Source of the DNA: Acidimicrobiaceae bacterium
GTDB taxonomy: Bacteria; Actinomycetota; Acidimicrobiia; Acidimicrobiales; RAAP-2
Length of the DNA: 6,357 nt
Direction: 5' to 3'
NCBI GenBank assembly: GCA_003131665.1
Contig: PKWA01000015.1
Coordinates: forward strand, 1-6,357
The position numbers and the translations under genes were made by a program. Under the pieces are notes generated by a model, which did not search any database, was not told the origin of the DNA, and was given only the letters and a program-made list of their open reading frames with translations. Below, piece by piece: positions 1-5,869 of this stretch (the first letter of the stretch is position 1; each line of letters begins with the position of its first letter).

Positions 1-291
1 AGTTACGGATTGATTTGAAAGCGTTGAATAAGGTCCAAGACCATACGCGTTTACCGCCGCGACAGCGAAGACGTAATTATCTCCGATGGTTAAATTTGTG
101 ACTGTGCATTCCGTCGTGACACTGGAGATCGAAGTTGGTCCGCAGGCGTTGGCCACAGAGTTAGCAAGATCTGACTCATCAACGGCAATGACGGTATAGC
201 CATCAATTGGTCCCGAACCGACAGAAGTGGGCGCAGTCCACGAGATCGTTACTGACGACCCTGTCGTTGACAACGCTCCAACAGTAGGCGC
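1..291 (-). other. Fibronectin type III domain 5, reaching the window edge
   Basis: Residues 1541-1637 form one Fn3 domain: A-P-T-V-G-A-L opening, I-S-W-T-A-P, G-P-I-D-G-Y-T-V, a cysteine pair, and F-A-V-A-A-V-N-A-Y-G. By analogy with the two earlier pairs, a second Fn3 domain should lie just outside the left edge. The reading frame is still open at base 1. Confidence 0.85.
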
Positions 292-3200
292 ACTGGGGAA
301 AATCGTCGTGCTTGGAGACCACACGTCCTCCAGCGCCTCGAAGCCTGACGCGTCCTCCCAGCCAACTGCCGCACAGAGTGTCTCGCTCGGACAGCTGACG
401 CTTAGAAGTTGCCCCTCACCAGACGCGTCGGGAATCACTTCATTGGACTGAGTCCATGTCCAAACGCCTACCGACTCATCGCCACTTGAAACGAAGGCTT
501 CGTTGTTGTTATCGATACCAACACCAACACACGTAGTAGGACTCGAACAACTCACTGCAACATTGGTCGCGTAACCTGAAGAGTCGGGAGAGATTGCCGC
601 CAACGTGGACCATGCCCATGTTCCAGCAGTGAGGGTTCCGGATGAGTAGACAGTCTCTCCCTGAGATAGCCCCGTCGCCACGCAGGTCGTGGCGCTCGCG
701 CAACTTACGCTCATCAGAATCGAGTAGAACCCTCCGGAGGCGATGTTTATGGGATTCGTCCACGACCATACGCCTGAAATTTCTGTACCTATCGCGTAAG
801 CAGCTTGTGAGAACGTCGTGCTCCCAACGGCAATGCACAAAGTGGCGCTTGGACAACTAACCGACGAAAAACGACTTACGTAAGTCAGTAGTGGATCGAT
901 CGCTTGAGCTTGTGTCCACGTCCAAATGCCTCCTGACTCCGTTCCCGAGGCACTAATTGGTCGATCAATGTTGTCCACACCCACGGCGACACACGACGTA
1001 GTGGTCGGACAATTAACGGAGTTCAATGCGCCACCGATACTGAGTGTCGCCGGGACAATAATTGTGGGCGCAGACCACGTCCACCCTCCCGCTAAATCAG
1101 TACCCGAAATGGTCGAAGGAACGTTGCTGCCATTCTGTCCAACGGCGATGCAAGTCGAAGTGCTGGGACAACTTACAGATTGGAGACCGCCTTCACCAAG
1201 GGCAACGGAAGTCGACCACGACCAAATACCCGCAGAAAGCGTCGCAACGGAATAGATCCCATCTTCAGCAACATTCACACCTACCGCGATACAAAGCGTC
1301 GTACTAGGACAACTAATGGAGTCGAACAGATCGCCACCAGACGCGTCCGGCGCGACAGCTGAAAGCGCTGGCGGCAGGACAGCGCTCGGTGTTACAAGAT
1401 TGGACGCTCCTGAGAAATCTCCTAAACCAAGGGCGTTTATTCCCGCTACGCCAAAGACGTACTCATGACCGTTCGTGAGGCCAGTAATGGTGCAATTGGT
1501 AGTCGTCGAGGTATCCGAGGTAGGACAGGCATTAACGATCACCGTCGAATTCAAAAGGTCTATTGCGAGGATCGTGTAACCCGTAATCGGGCTGCCTCCG
1601 GTAGCCCCCGCAGTCCAGTTGAGAAGCGCAACACCATTGGAGACTGACGCGGTGCCAATGAACGGTGGAAATGGAACATTCGCCGAAGGCGAAACGGCAG
1701 CGGAGGGAGCTGAAAATGCGCTCGTCCCCACTGGATTAATCGCCGCGACGGTAAACGTATAGGTATCAAAATCTGTAAGCCCATCGACCGTGCAACTAAC
1801 AGCAGCGGAATTGTCTGCCAACGGACACACGTCTTGAACAGTCGAAGAAGCGGCGGTGTCCACTTCTGTCACCGTGTAACCGGTAATGACGCTCCCGCCA
1901 CTGTCCGATGGAGGGCGCCACGAGATCGAGGCGGATCCGTGCCCGCTCGTCACGATGGGCCGTGTCGGCGCCGACGTCACCGTCGCGGACGCAGTCGACC
2001 ACGCGTCGTATACCGCCTGTCCACCACTCTCTCCCACGGCGAGGCACGTAGTCGCGCTGAGGCAGTCCACTCCCGCAAACTGGCCTTGCGACGACGAGGC
2101 CGAGACGACTTCATTCGCGATTGCCCAATGCCACGTTCCACTCGATTCGTAGCCAATCGACGTCATCGCATAAGTGCCGTTAGAGACTTGATTCCCCGCT
2201 GCCACGCACTGCGTCGACGTCACGCAACTCACACTTGAGAACGTCCCATAGATTGCCGAGGAGTTGATGGCGACGACGCTTACGTCGCCCCAAGTCCACG
2301 TACTGCCAGCTTCGGTCCCGGACACAAAGTCTGGTTGTCCGCCTCCGTCCTGTCCCACAGCAACACAGGTCGACGAACTCGTGCAGCTAACGCTTGTGAG
2401 CTCTCCATCGCCCTCGAGCGGCAGCGTTGTCGCACTCGTCCACGTCCACGTCCCTAGAGACATCGTTCCCGATGAAAAGTAGATAAGTCCGGAAAAGTTG
2501 CCAACGGCAACACACGCCGAAGCGCTCGCGCAACTTACGCCAGTGAACGGCCTGTTGTGCGACACATGAGTTGCGACCGTCCACGTCCAGGTTCCGTTGG
2601 ACTCAGTACCCACGGAGTACATCCCGTCATCAAATCCCCCGAGGTCCGTGCCCACGGCGACACAAGTGGTGGCGCTGGGACAACTGACGCTTGCAAACGA
2701 TTCATCATCGACCCCAGATACAGGAATCCCGACGGTAGTGGTCCAACTCCAAAGACCGCTCGTTTCAGTACCAATCGAGTACACCGCGATGTGATTTGGA
2801 CTTACCGGCGCATACGTAATGGCCTCTCCAACCGCGATACACGTGGTCGCACTCGCACAACTCACACTGGTGAAGCCTGTATATTCAGTCGCGACAGGTG
2901 GAATCACCGCCGCTTGCGTCCATGTCCATAATCCACCAGCCTCGGAGCCGGCGGAGAAAATGGGGTCTGCCCCACCGTTGTCTACGCCCACCGCCATACA
3001 CGACGTCGAGGTTGGACAGCTCACGCTGGAAAAGCTGCCTCCCCCAGTCGTGTCTGGCGCAACCGCGGTCATCTCGGGGGGCAGTGTTGAATACGGCGTG
3101 GCGTCGATGGACGGATTCGAAAATCCACTGTCACCGGAGGCGTTTATCGCAGCCACGGTAAAAAAGTACGTGTCGCCATTGTTGAGACCCGACACGGTGC

Positions 3201-4911
3201 AACTCGTTAATGTGACCGAGTCAGACGTCGAACATGCGTCGGTGAGTGTCAGCGAAGTTGTCGTGTCAGTAGCAGTGACGGTGTAACCGAGCAGTGGGCT
3301 GCTTCCCGGACTTGACGGCGCGGTCCAACTGACGCTGACCGCTGAATCCAAGCTCGATACCTGAGAGATGACCGGATCCGTCGGCACGTTCCCCACGGGC
3401 GTCACAGAATTTGAAGCACCCGAAAACCCACCGACACCAATCTCATTGATCGCGGCGACCGCAAACGAGTACACGTCATCGTCGTTGAGGCCCGTTATCC
3501 AACAGTCGGTCAAAGTCGACGAATCAGACGAAGGGCATGCGTTTGTCTGCGTCGTTGACGAGGTCAAGTCATCAGAAGTGATGGTGTACCCGATAATTGG
3601 ACTTCCGCCATCGTCTGATGGTGCGGTCCAACTAACTTCCGCTGCTTCGTTGCCGCCTGAAGCGACCACATTCGTTGGCGCACCCGCACCAACGATGAGC
3701 GCATCGGTCACGGCTTCTGAGTTGTCGTCAAAACCAACGGCGACACAGGTCGTGACATCTGCGCAACTCACACCATTGAATCCGCCGCCACCAGAGCTGT
3801 CGGACACTGAGGTCGACGACGACCAAGACCAGATTGACCCAGAGCTACTACCCAGTGCATACACGGCTTGGCCATCTGAGGCGTCATCTTGTCCGACGGC
3901 CACGCAAGAAGTGGCGCTCGGACAGTTCACGCCAATGAGTGATCCACCACCCGAACTGTCACCACCGATTTCGGCTGAGTCTGACCACGTCCACGAGTTA
4001 TCAGACTCAGTACCGGCGGAGAATATCTCGTTGGGAGTCGCCGCAGTATCTACACCAACCGCGACGCACGAGGTCGAAGTCGGGCAACTCACGCTCAAAA
4101 GATTCCCTCCACCCGAACCATCTGATCCGATCACGGTAGAGACTGACCAAGTCCAGTTACTTCCCGACCTTGCCCCTGAGGCGAATATTGATTCGCCACC
4201 GCCATCGCCACCGACGGCCACACAAGACGTCGAACTCAGACAGTTGATCCCAAAGAGAAAGCCACTGCCCGAGGTATCGGCGAGGACCACGGTTGACGTT
4301 GTCCAATTCCACGCACCTGCTGTATCAGTGCCGCTGGAATAGATAGCTTGGCCGTCATCGTCGTGCCCAACAGCGATGCACGTTGTCGTCGTGGGACAAT
4401 TCACGTCGCTGAACGAACCTCCGGTCGAACTGTCCGAGGCGATGACCGACGACTGCGACCAAGTCCACGAGATTCCCGAGTTCACACCAACTGAAAAAAT
4501 CGCCTGATCGTTACTATCTTCACCAACGGCCACGCACGTGGTCGTGGCCGCACAGTTCACTGCGCTGAAAAACCCGCCGGTCGAACTGTCAGAAGACACT
4601 GGCAACGACGAGGTCCAAGACCACGAACCACCGGCCTTCGTTCCAACTGAAAAAATTGCCTGGTCGGCATTGTCTTGTCCGACGGCGATACACGTTGTCG
4701 TCGCAGGACAACTGACGTCGTCGAACGAGCCAAACTGTGAACCATCGGGCGACGTTGGAACCGGGATGCCGAATTGAGATGTCGACGCCGAAGCAGACAC
4801 GATGCTCGTTTGTGAAGTGATGATCGCCAGCCCAGCGACCATGAGACACACCACCACGGGCGTGCGAATCCCCAGACGTTTAAACGCGGGACGTTTCAAC
4901 TTGGCTCTCAT
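1..4911 (-). CDS. Giant secreted repeat protein: three seven-repeat beta-propeller blocks alternating with Fn3 domains (partial, C-terminus outside window)
   Basis: The frame is open for 1637 codons from the ATG at 4911 to the left edge, with no stop or frameshift seen on translating it through. A basic N-terminus and hydrophobic stretch form a signal peptide (residues 1 to about 42), so the protein is exported. Then come three blocks of seven repeats (about residues 43-410, 607-980, 1176-1540). Fn3 domains follow at about 411-507, 508-606, 981-1077, 1078-1175 and 1541-1637. Each repeat carries S-V-S/N-C-x5-C-V/I-A-V-G, and most end in G-x-W-T/S-W. Each Fn3 domain has W-T/S-x-P, G-Y-T-I/V and A-A-I/V-N signatures plus its own cysteine pair. 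Serine, threonine and glycine dominate, and lysine is almost absent after the signal peptide. The Shine-Dalgarno is weak (GCGGA, seven bases before ATG). Function is unknown; a surface adhesin or ligand-binding role is inference. No catalytic motif or cell-wall anchor is visible, but the C-terminus is missing. Confidence 0.93.
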   Translation of the reverse strand, partial: MRAKLKRPAFKRLGIRTPVVVCLMVAGLAIITSQTSIVSASASTSQFGIPVPTSPDGSQFGSFDDVSCPATTTCIAVGQDNADQAIFSVGTKAGGSWSWTSSLPVSSDSSTGGFFSAVNCAATTTCVAVGEDSNDQAIFSVGVNSGISWTWSQSSVIASDSSTGGSFSDVNCPTTTTCIAVGHDDDGQAIYSSGTDTAGAWNWTTSTVVLADTSGSGFLFGINCLSSTSCVAVGGDGGGESIFASGARSGSNWTWSVSTVIGSDGSGGGNLLSVSCPTSTSCVAVGVDTAATPNEIFSAGTESDNSWTWSDSAEIGGDSSGGGSLIGVNCPSATSCVAVGQDDASDGQAVYALGSSSGSIWSWSSSTSVSDSSGGGGFNGVSCADVTTCVAVGFDDNSEAVTDALIVGAGAPTNVVASGGNEAAEVSWTAPSDDGGSPIIGYTITSDDLTSSTTQTNACPSSDSSTLTDCWITGLNDDDVYSFAVAAINEIGVGGFSGASNSVTPVGNVPTDPVISQVSSLDSAVSVSWTAPSSPGSSPLLGYTVTATDTTTSLTLTDACSTSDSVTLTSCTVSGLNNGDTYFFTVAAINASGDSGFSNPSIDATPYSTLPPEMTAVAPDTTGGGSFSSVSCPTSTSCMAVGVDNGGADPIFSAGSEAGGLWTWTQAAVIPPVATEYTGFTSVSCASATTCIAVGEAITYAPVSPNHIAVYSIGTETSGLWSWTTTVGIPVSGVDDESFASVSCPSATTCVAVGTDLGGFDDGMYSVGTESNGTWTWTVATHVSHNRPFTGVSCASASACVAVGNFSGLIYFSSGTMSLGTWTWTSATTLPLEGDGELTSVSCTSSSTCVAVGQDGGGQPDFVSGTEAGSTWTWGDVSVVAINSSAIYGTFSSVSCVTSTQCVAAGNQVSNGTYAMTSIGYESSGTWHWAIANEVVSASSSQGQFAGVDCLSATTCLAVGESGGQAVYDAWSTASATVTSAPTRPIVTSGHGSASISWRPPSDSGGSVITGYTVTEVDTAASSTVQDVCPLADNSAAVSCTVDGLTDFDTYTFTVAAINPVGTSAFSAPSAAVSPSANVPFPPFIGTASVSNGVALLNWTAGATGGSPITGYTILAIDLLNSTVIVNACPTSDTSTTTNCTITGLTNGHEYVFGVAGINALGLGDFSGASNLVTPSAVLPPALSAVAPDASGGDLFDSISCPSTTLCIAVGVNVAEDGIYSVATLSAGIWSWSTSVALGEGGLQSVSCPSTSTCIAVGQNGSNVPSTISGTDLAGGWTWSAPTIIVPATLSIGGALNSVNCPTTTSCVAVGVDNIDRPISASGTESGGIWTWTQAQAIDPLLTYVSRFSSVSCPSATLCIAVGSTTFSQAAYAIGTEISGVWSWTNPINIASGGFYSILMSVSCASATTCVATGLSQGETVYSSGTLTAGTWAWSTLAAISPDSSGYATNVAVSCSSPTTCVGVGIDNNNEAFVSSGDESVGVWTWTQSNEVIPDASGEGQLLSVSCPSETLCAAVGWEDASGFEALEDVWSPSTTIFPSAPTVGALSTTGSSVTISWTAPTSVGSGPIDGYTVIAVDESDLANSVANACGPTSISSVTTECTVTNLTIGDNYVFAVAAVNAYGLGPYSTLSNQSVT
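292..1386 (-). repeat. Repeat block 3: seven C-x5-C / WxW units, predicted seven-bladed beta-propeller
   Basis: The first cysteines lie at residues 1201, 1248, 1301, 1353, 1404, 1455 and 1507, spacings of 47, 53, 52, 51, 51 and 52. Six units end in W-x-W; the seventh has only one tryptophan (E-D-V-W-S) before the Fn3 domain. The leading segment L-S-A-V-A-P-D-A-S-G-G is close to the internal N-E-V-I-P-D-A-S-G-E-G strand before unit 21. This is the best sequence support that the N-terminal segment of a block replaces the missing strand of its last unit. Confidence 0.8.
1387..1971 (-). other. Fibronectin type III domain pair 2
   Basis: Tandem domains at residues 981-1077 and 1078-1175 with the same layout as pair 1. 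The first has I-S-W-R-P-P-S-D-G-G-S and G-Y-T-V. The second has L-N-W-T-A-G-A-T-G-G-S-P-I-T-G-Y-T-I. Both carry the internal cysteine pair and then T-V-A-A-I-N or G-V-A-G-I-N. They link repeat blocks 2 and 3, so the super-repeat of one propeller plus two Fn3 domains is kept. Confidence 0.88.
1972..3093 (-). repeat. Repeat block 2: seven C-x5-C / WxW units, predicted seven-bladed beta-propeller
   Basis: The first cysteines lie at residues 632, 685, 744, 794, 843, 896 and 950, spacings of 53, 59, 50, 49, 53 and 54. The first six units end in W-T-W, W-S-W, W-T-W, W-T-W, W-T-W and W-H-W. The seventh has a single tryptophan (D-A-W-S) and runs straight into the next Fn3 domain. The leading segment (M-T-A-V-A-P-D-T-T-G-G-G-S-F) matches the post-WxW strand of internal units and could close the ring. 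Spacing varies more than in block 1, mostly in the loop after the A-V-G core. Confidence 0.8.
3094..3681 (-). other. Fibronectin type III domain pair 1
   Basis: Two tandem domains of about 97 residues (residues 411-507 and 508-606). Each opens with a proline-rich A-P/V-P segment and carries V-S-W-T-A-P followed by G-S-P/S-P-I/L-x-G-Y-T-I/V. Each then has a cysteine pair about 12 residues apart, a G-L-N-D/N-x-D-x-Y-x-F strand, and A-A-I-N ahead of G-F-S. These are standard bacterial Fn3 features. The cysteine pair fits an added disulfide suited to an exported protein. The pair probably serves as a spacer between propeller blocks 1 and 2. Confidence 0.88.
3682..4785 (-). repeat. Repeat block 1: seven C-x5-C / WxW units, predicted seven-bladed beta-propeller
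   Basis: The first cysteines of the seven units lie at residues 68, 120, 172, 224, 276, 330 and 383, spacings of 52, 52, 52, 52, 54 and 53. Units 1-6 each end in a W-x-W strand (W-S-W, W-T-W, W-N-W and similar). Unit 7 stops after C-V-A-V-G plus about 20 residues and lacks it. The segment before unit 1 (I-P-V-P-T-S-P-D-G) resembles the stretch that elsewhere follows W-x-W. The N-terminus could therefore complete the last blade, as in ring-closed propellers. Seven units of about 52 residues fit a seven-bladed fold; the fold itself is inference. Confidence 0.8.
4786..4911 (-). other. Signal peptide region of the giant repeat protein
   Basis: Residues 1-16 hold seven lysines or arginines and no acidic residue. 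Residues 17-31 form a hydrophobic core (T-P-V-V-V-C-L-M-V-A-G-L-A-I-I). A small-residue stretch follows, with plausible signal peptidase I sites after Ala40 (V-S-A) or Ala42 (A-S-A). A lipoprotein site is unlikely: Cys22 sits inside the hydrophobic core without a proper lipobox. The first repeat begins almost immediately after the predicted cleavage, so the whole visible mature chain is extracellular. Confidence 0.8.
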
Positions 4912-5030
4912 TTCGTAGTCCGCTCTGAGCCAATTGCGAAGGGTCTAGCGGAGAGTGTTGATCAGCAGACGAAAACTCTGTTGAATCTCCAAATGCTTGT
5001 TTCAAAGCCTAACGCCCGCGCCAACAAGTC

Positions 5031-5049
5031 GTCCTAGCAGCACTAGGGC
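5031..5049. repeat. Small hairpin (CCTAG-N5-CTAGG, extended by a G:U and a G:C pair)
   Basis: CCTAG at 5033-5037 pairs with CTAGG at 5043-5047. One wobble pair and one G:C pair extend it outward to a seven-pair stem. It lies about 120 bases upstream of the giant gene's start, with no T-tract on either side, so it is a poor terminator. It could be a regulatory site or chance. Confidence 0.3.
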
Positions 5050-5260
5050 CATAAGTCCTCAAATCAGCTATTTCAACGCATCCAAATGATGACGATTCCA
5101 TTACGGCGAAGAGTGTCTCGAGAATCTTGCTCTCACGAGCTACTCAAGTATTCACTTGACACCTAACTCGTCGCTGAAGTCCCTTCGTGCTCAATACGTC
5201 GTAGGTTGTCCGGTCTTCACGATCACCCATGTCGCCATCACCCCGGTCCACTATTCATCG

Positions 5261-5272
5261 CCGTACGTACGG
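5261..5272. repeat. Perfect 12-base palindrome CCGTACGTACGG
   Basis: A perfect self-complementary 12-mer in the middle of the gene-free gap. Such a site could bind a dimeric regulator. The symmetry ends sharply at both sides (G at 5260 and G at 5273 do not pair). No promoter element could be placed next to it, so the role is open. Confidence 0.35.
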
Positions 5273-5380
5273 GACGAAGAATCGTTCCCAGCGAAACGTA
5301 AAAGGTGCGCCGTCGAACATGAGAGCAGTGACGGTATTTCGTCGCTGGCTAGATCCCGCAGTCAAGCCAGACTGTTCGAG

Positions 5381-5423
5381 CCCGTTAGCGTTACTGGTCA
5401 ACGGGAGTCGCACTAGTTAGTGC
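5381..5423 (-). terminator. Weak candidate terminator or hairpin cluster downstream of arsR
   Basis: Two small inverted repeats follow the arsR stop in the direction of its transcription. GCACT-AGTT-AGTGC at 5410-5423 has a five-pair stem with a four-base loop and begins about 24 bases after the stop. CCCGTT/AACGGG at 5381-5386 and 5400-5405 has six pairs with a 13-base loop. Neither is followed by a T-run, so intrinsic termination is doubtful. Confidence 0.22.
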
Positions 5424-5446
5424 ATTTGAACACTGTCGGCGATGGC

Positions 5447-5803
5447 TCAAACCGAGAGAATTCGTGAGACCACGTTGAGTCGTTCCGGCACGACGCGCCA
5501 CCACATCCACCGGCCGCGCTTCTCGCCAGTGATGAGACCCGCTTCAAGAAGAATCCGGGTGTGGTGCGAGATGGTGGGCTGACTCTTCCCGAGCGGACCC
5601 TCGAGGGCGCAACTGCAGACCTCCCCTTCAGCGGCGATGAGTGAGAGCATGCGCAGACGGGCTGGATCGCTCAATGCACCAAAGATCTGGGCCATGTCGC
5701 TCGCTTCGATCTCGGACATCGCCCCCCCAGAGAGGGGGGCGCAGCAGCTCACGACGGCTTCATTCACGGTGATGGTCTTGGGATGCGACACGGGATTCAT
5801 CAT
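5447..5803 (-). CDS. arsR: ArsR/SmtB-family metalloregulatory repressor
   Basis: A repressor of about 118 residues that should bind the operators in the adjacent divergent promoter and release them when trivalent arsenic, or a similar soft metal, is bound. With the start at 5803, a vicinal Cys20-Cys21 lies near the N-terminus (S-C-C-A-P-L). F-G-A-L-S-D-P-A-R-L-R-M-L opens the winged helix-turn-helix. E-V-C-S-C at 61-65 matches the family's C-V-C metal site, and S-Q-P-T-I-S-H-H (74-81) is the recognition helix. The wing (K-R-G-R-W) is followed by R-V-V-P-E-R-L. The CC plus CxC arrangement is that of actinobacterial arsenic-sensing ArsR proteins such as Corynebacterium glutamicum ArsR1. A start further upstream at 5842 would place coding sequence over both operators, so the ATG-ATG at 5798-5803 is preferred. 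There is no clear Shine-Dalgarno. Effector (As or Sb versus Cd) is not proven by sequence. Confidence 0.92.
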   Translation of the reverse strand: MMNPVSHPKTITVNEAVVSCCAPLSGGAMSEIEASDMAQIFGALSDPARLRMLSLIAAEGEVCSCALEGPLGKSQPTISHHTRILLEAGLITGEKRGRWMWWRVVPERLNVVSRILSV

Positions 5804-5806
5804 AGT

Positions 5807-5822
5807 ATTGACATCGGTCAAT
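5807..5822. promoter_or_regulatory. Operator 1, ATTGAC-N4-GTCAAT, predicted ArsR site
   Basis: A perfect inverted repeat with six-base arms and a four-base spacer, four bases upstream of the preferred arsR start. It contains the whole -35 hexamer of the plus-strand arsI promoter except its last base. It also covers the likely transcription start of arsR. Its arms are identical to operator 2. A repressor bound here would block both genes. Confidence 0.8.
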
Positions 5823-5836
5823 GTATTCGCTACTCT
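5808..5836 (+). promoter_or_regulatory. arsI promoter, TTGACA-N17-TACTCT
   Basis: A perfect -35 hexamer TTGACA at 5808-5813 and a -10 of the TAnnnT type (TACTCT, 5831-5836) with the ideal 17-base spacer. Transcription should start near 5843, giving a leader of about 27 bases that contains the ribosome binding site. The -35 is embedded in operator 1 and the start region in operator 2, which predicts tight repression. Confidence 0.72.
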
Positions 5837-5855
5837 TCTCATTGACAGACGTCAA
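5827..5855 (-). promoter_or_regulatory. arsR promoter candidate, TTGACG-N17-TAGCGA
   Basis: On the minus strand TTGACG (5855-5850) is followed after 17 bases by TAGCGA (5832-5827), a weak -10. The predicted start near 5820 lies inside operator 1 and gives a leader of under 20 bases before the ATG at 5803. The mirror-like placement against the arsI promoter supports autoregulation. The poor -10 keeps confidence moderate. Confidence 0.5.
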
Positions 5856-5856
5856 T
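5841..5856. promoter_or_regulatory. Operator 2, ATTGAC-N4-GTCAAT, predicted ArsR site
   Basis: The second perfect copy of the same inverted repeat, with its centre 34 bases from that of operator 1, a little over three helical turns. It lies four bases past the arsI -10 hexamer, over the expected arsI transcription start. On the other strand it holds most of the predicted arsR -35 hexamer. The four spacer bases differ from operator 1 (AGAC versus ATCG), so selection appears to act on the arms. Confidence 0.8.
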
Positions 5857-5858
5857 CT

Positions 5859-5864
5859 AAGGAG
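5859..5864 (+). promoter_or_regulatory. Ribosome binding site of arsI (AAGGAG)
   Basis: A strong AAGGAG five bases before the GTG at 5870. It fixes that GTG as the start; no other start codon nearby has comparable spacing. Confidence 0.85.
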
Positions 5865-5869
5865 TCACC

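Larger units (their letters stand above)
4912..5446. other. Intergenic region without a supportable gene
   Basis: This 535-base gap separates the start of the giant repeat protein from the end of arsR. Open frames here are short (under 90 codons), lack recognisable domains and lack convincing ribosome binding sites. The longest plus-strand one starts with TTG at 5156 without a Shine-Dalgarno and its product resembles nothing I know. The promoter of the giant gene should lie here, but I cannot place a convincing -35/-10 pair. Small hairpins and a 12-base palindrome are listed separately. No tRNA, CRISPR repeat or insertion-sequence ends were found. Confidence 0.6.

Noticed and set aside
2819..3286. 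A 155-codon plus-strand open frame
   Set aside because: Another antisense shadow of the giant gene, showing the same mirrored repeat pattern and no ribosome binding site.
3368..4342. A 324-codon open frame on the plus strand with its own repeats (T-A-T-Q-x-V-x-L-G-Q-L-T pattern)
   Set aside because: It is exactly antisense to repeat block 1 and its Fn3 pair, and its repetitiveness mirrors the C-x5-C-V-A-V-G units on the other strand. It has no ribosome binding site, and the minus-strand frame has a signal peptide and recognisable domains.
1..4785. Repeated DNA as a CRISPR array or transposon ends
   Set aside because: The periodicity (about 156 bases) is coding, degenerate at nucleotide level and in one continuous reading frame, without identical short repeats or unique spacers.
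5156..5178. Perfect TTGACA -35-like hexamer at 5156-5161
   Set aside because: No acceptable -10 hexamer lies 16-18 bases downstream, and no supported plus-strand gene follows.
5370..5395. GTTCGAGCCC, resembling a tRNA T-loop
   Set aside because: The flanking bases do not form a T-stem and no acceptor or anticodon arms could be found around it.
5156..5416. An 86-codon plus-strand frame starting with TTG in the gap
   Set aside because: There is no Shine-Dalgarno, no recognisable domain, and no homologue I can recall. It is most likely chance.
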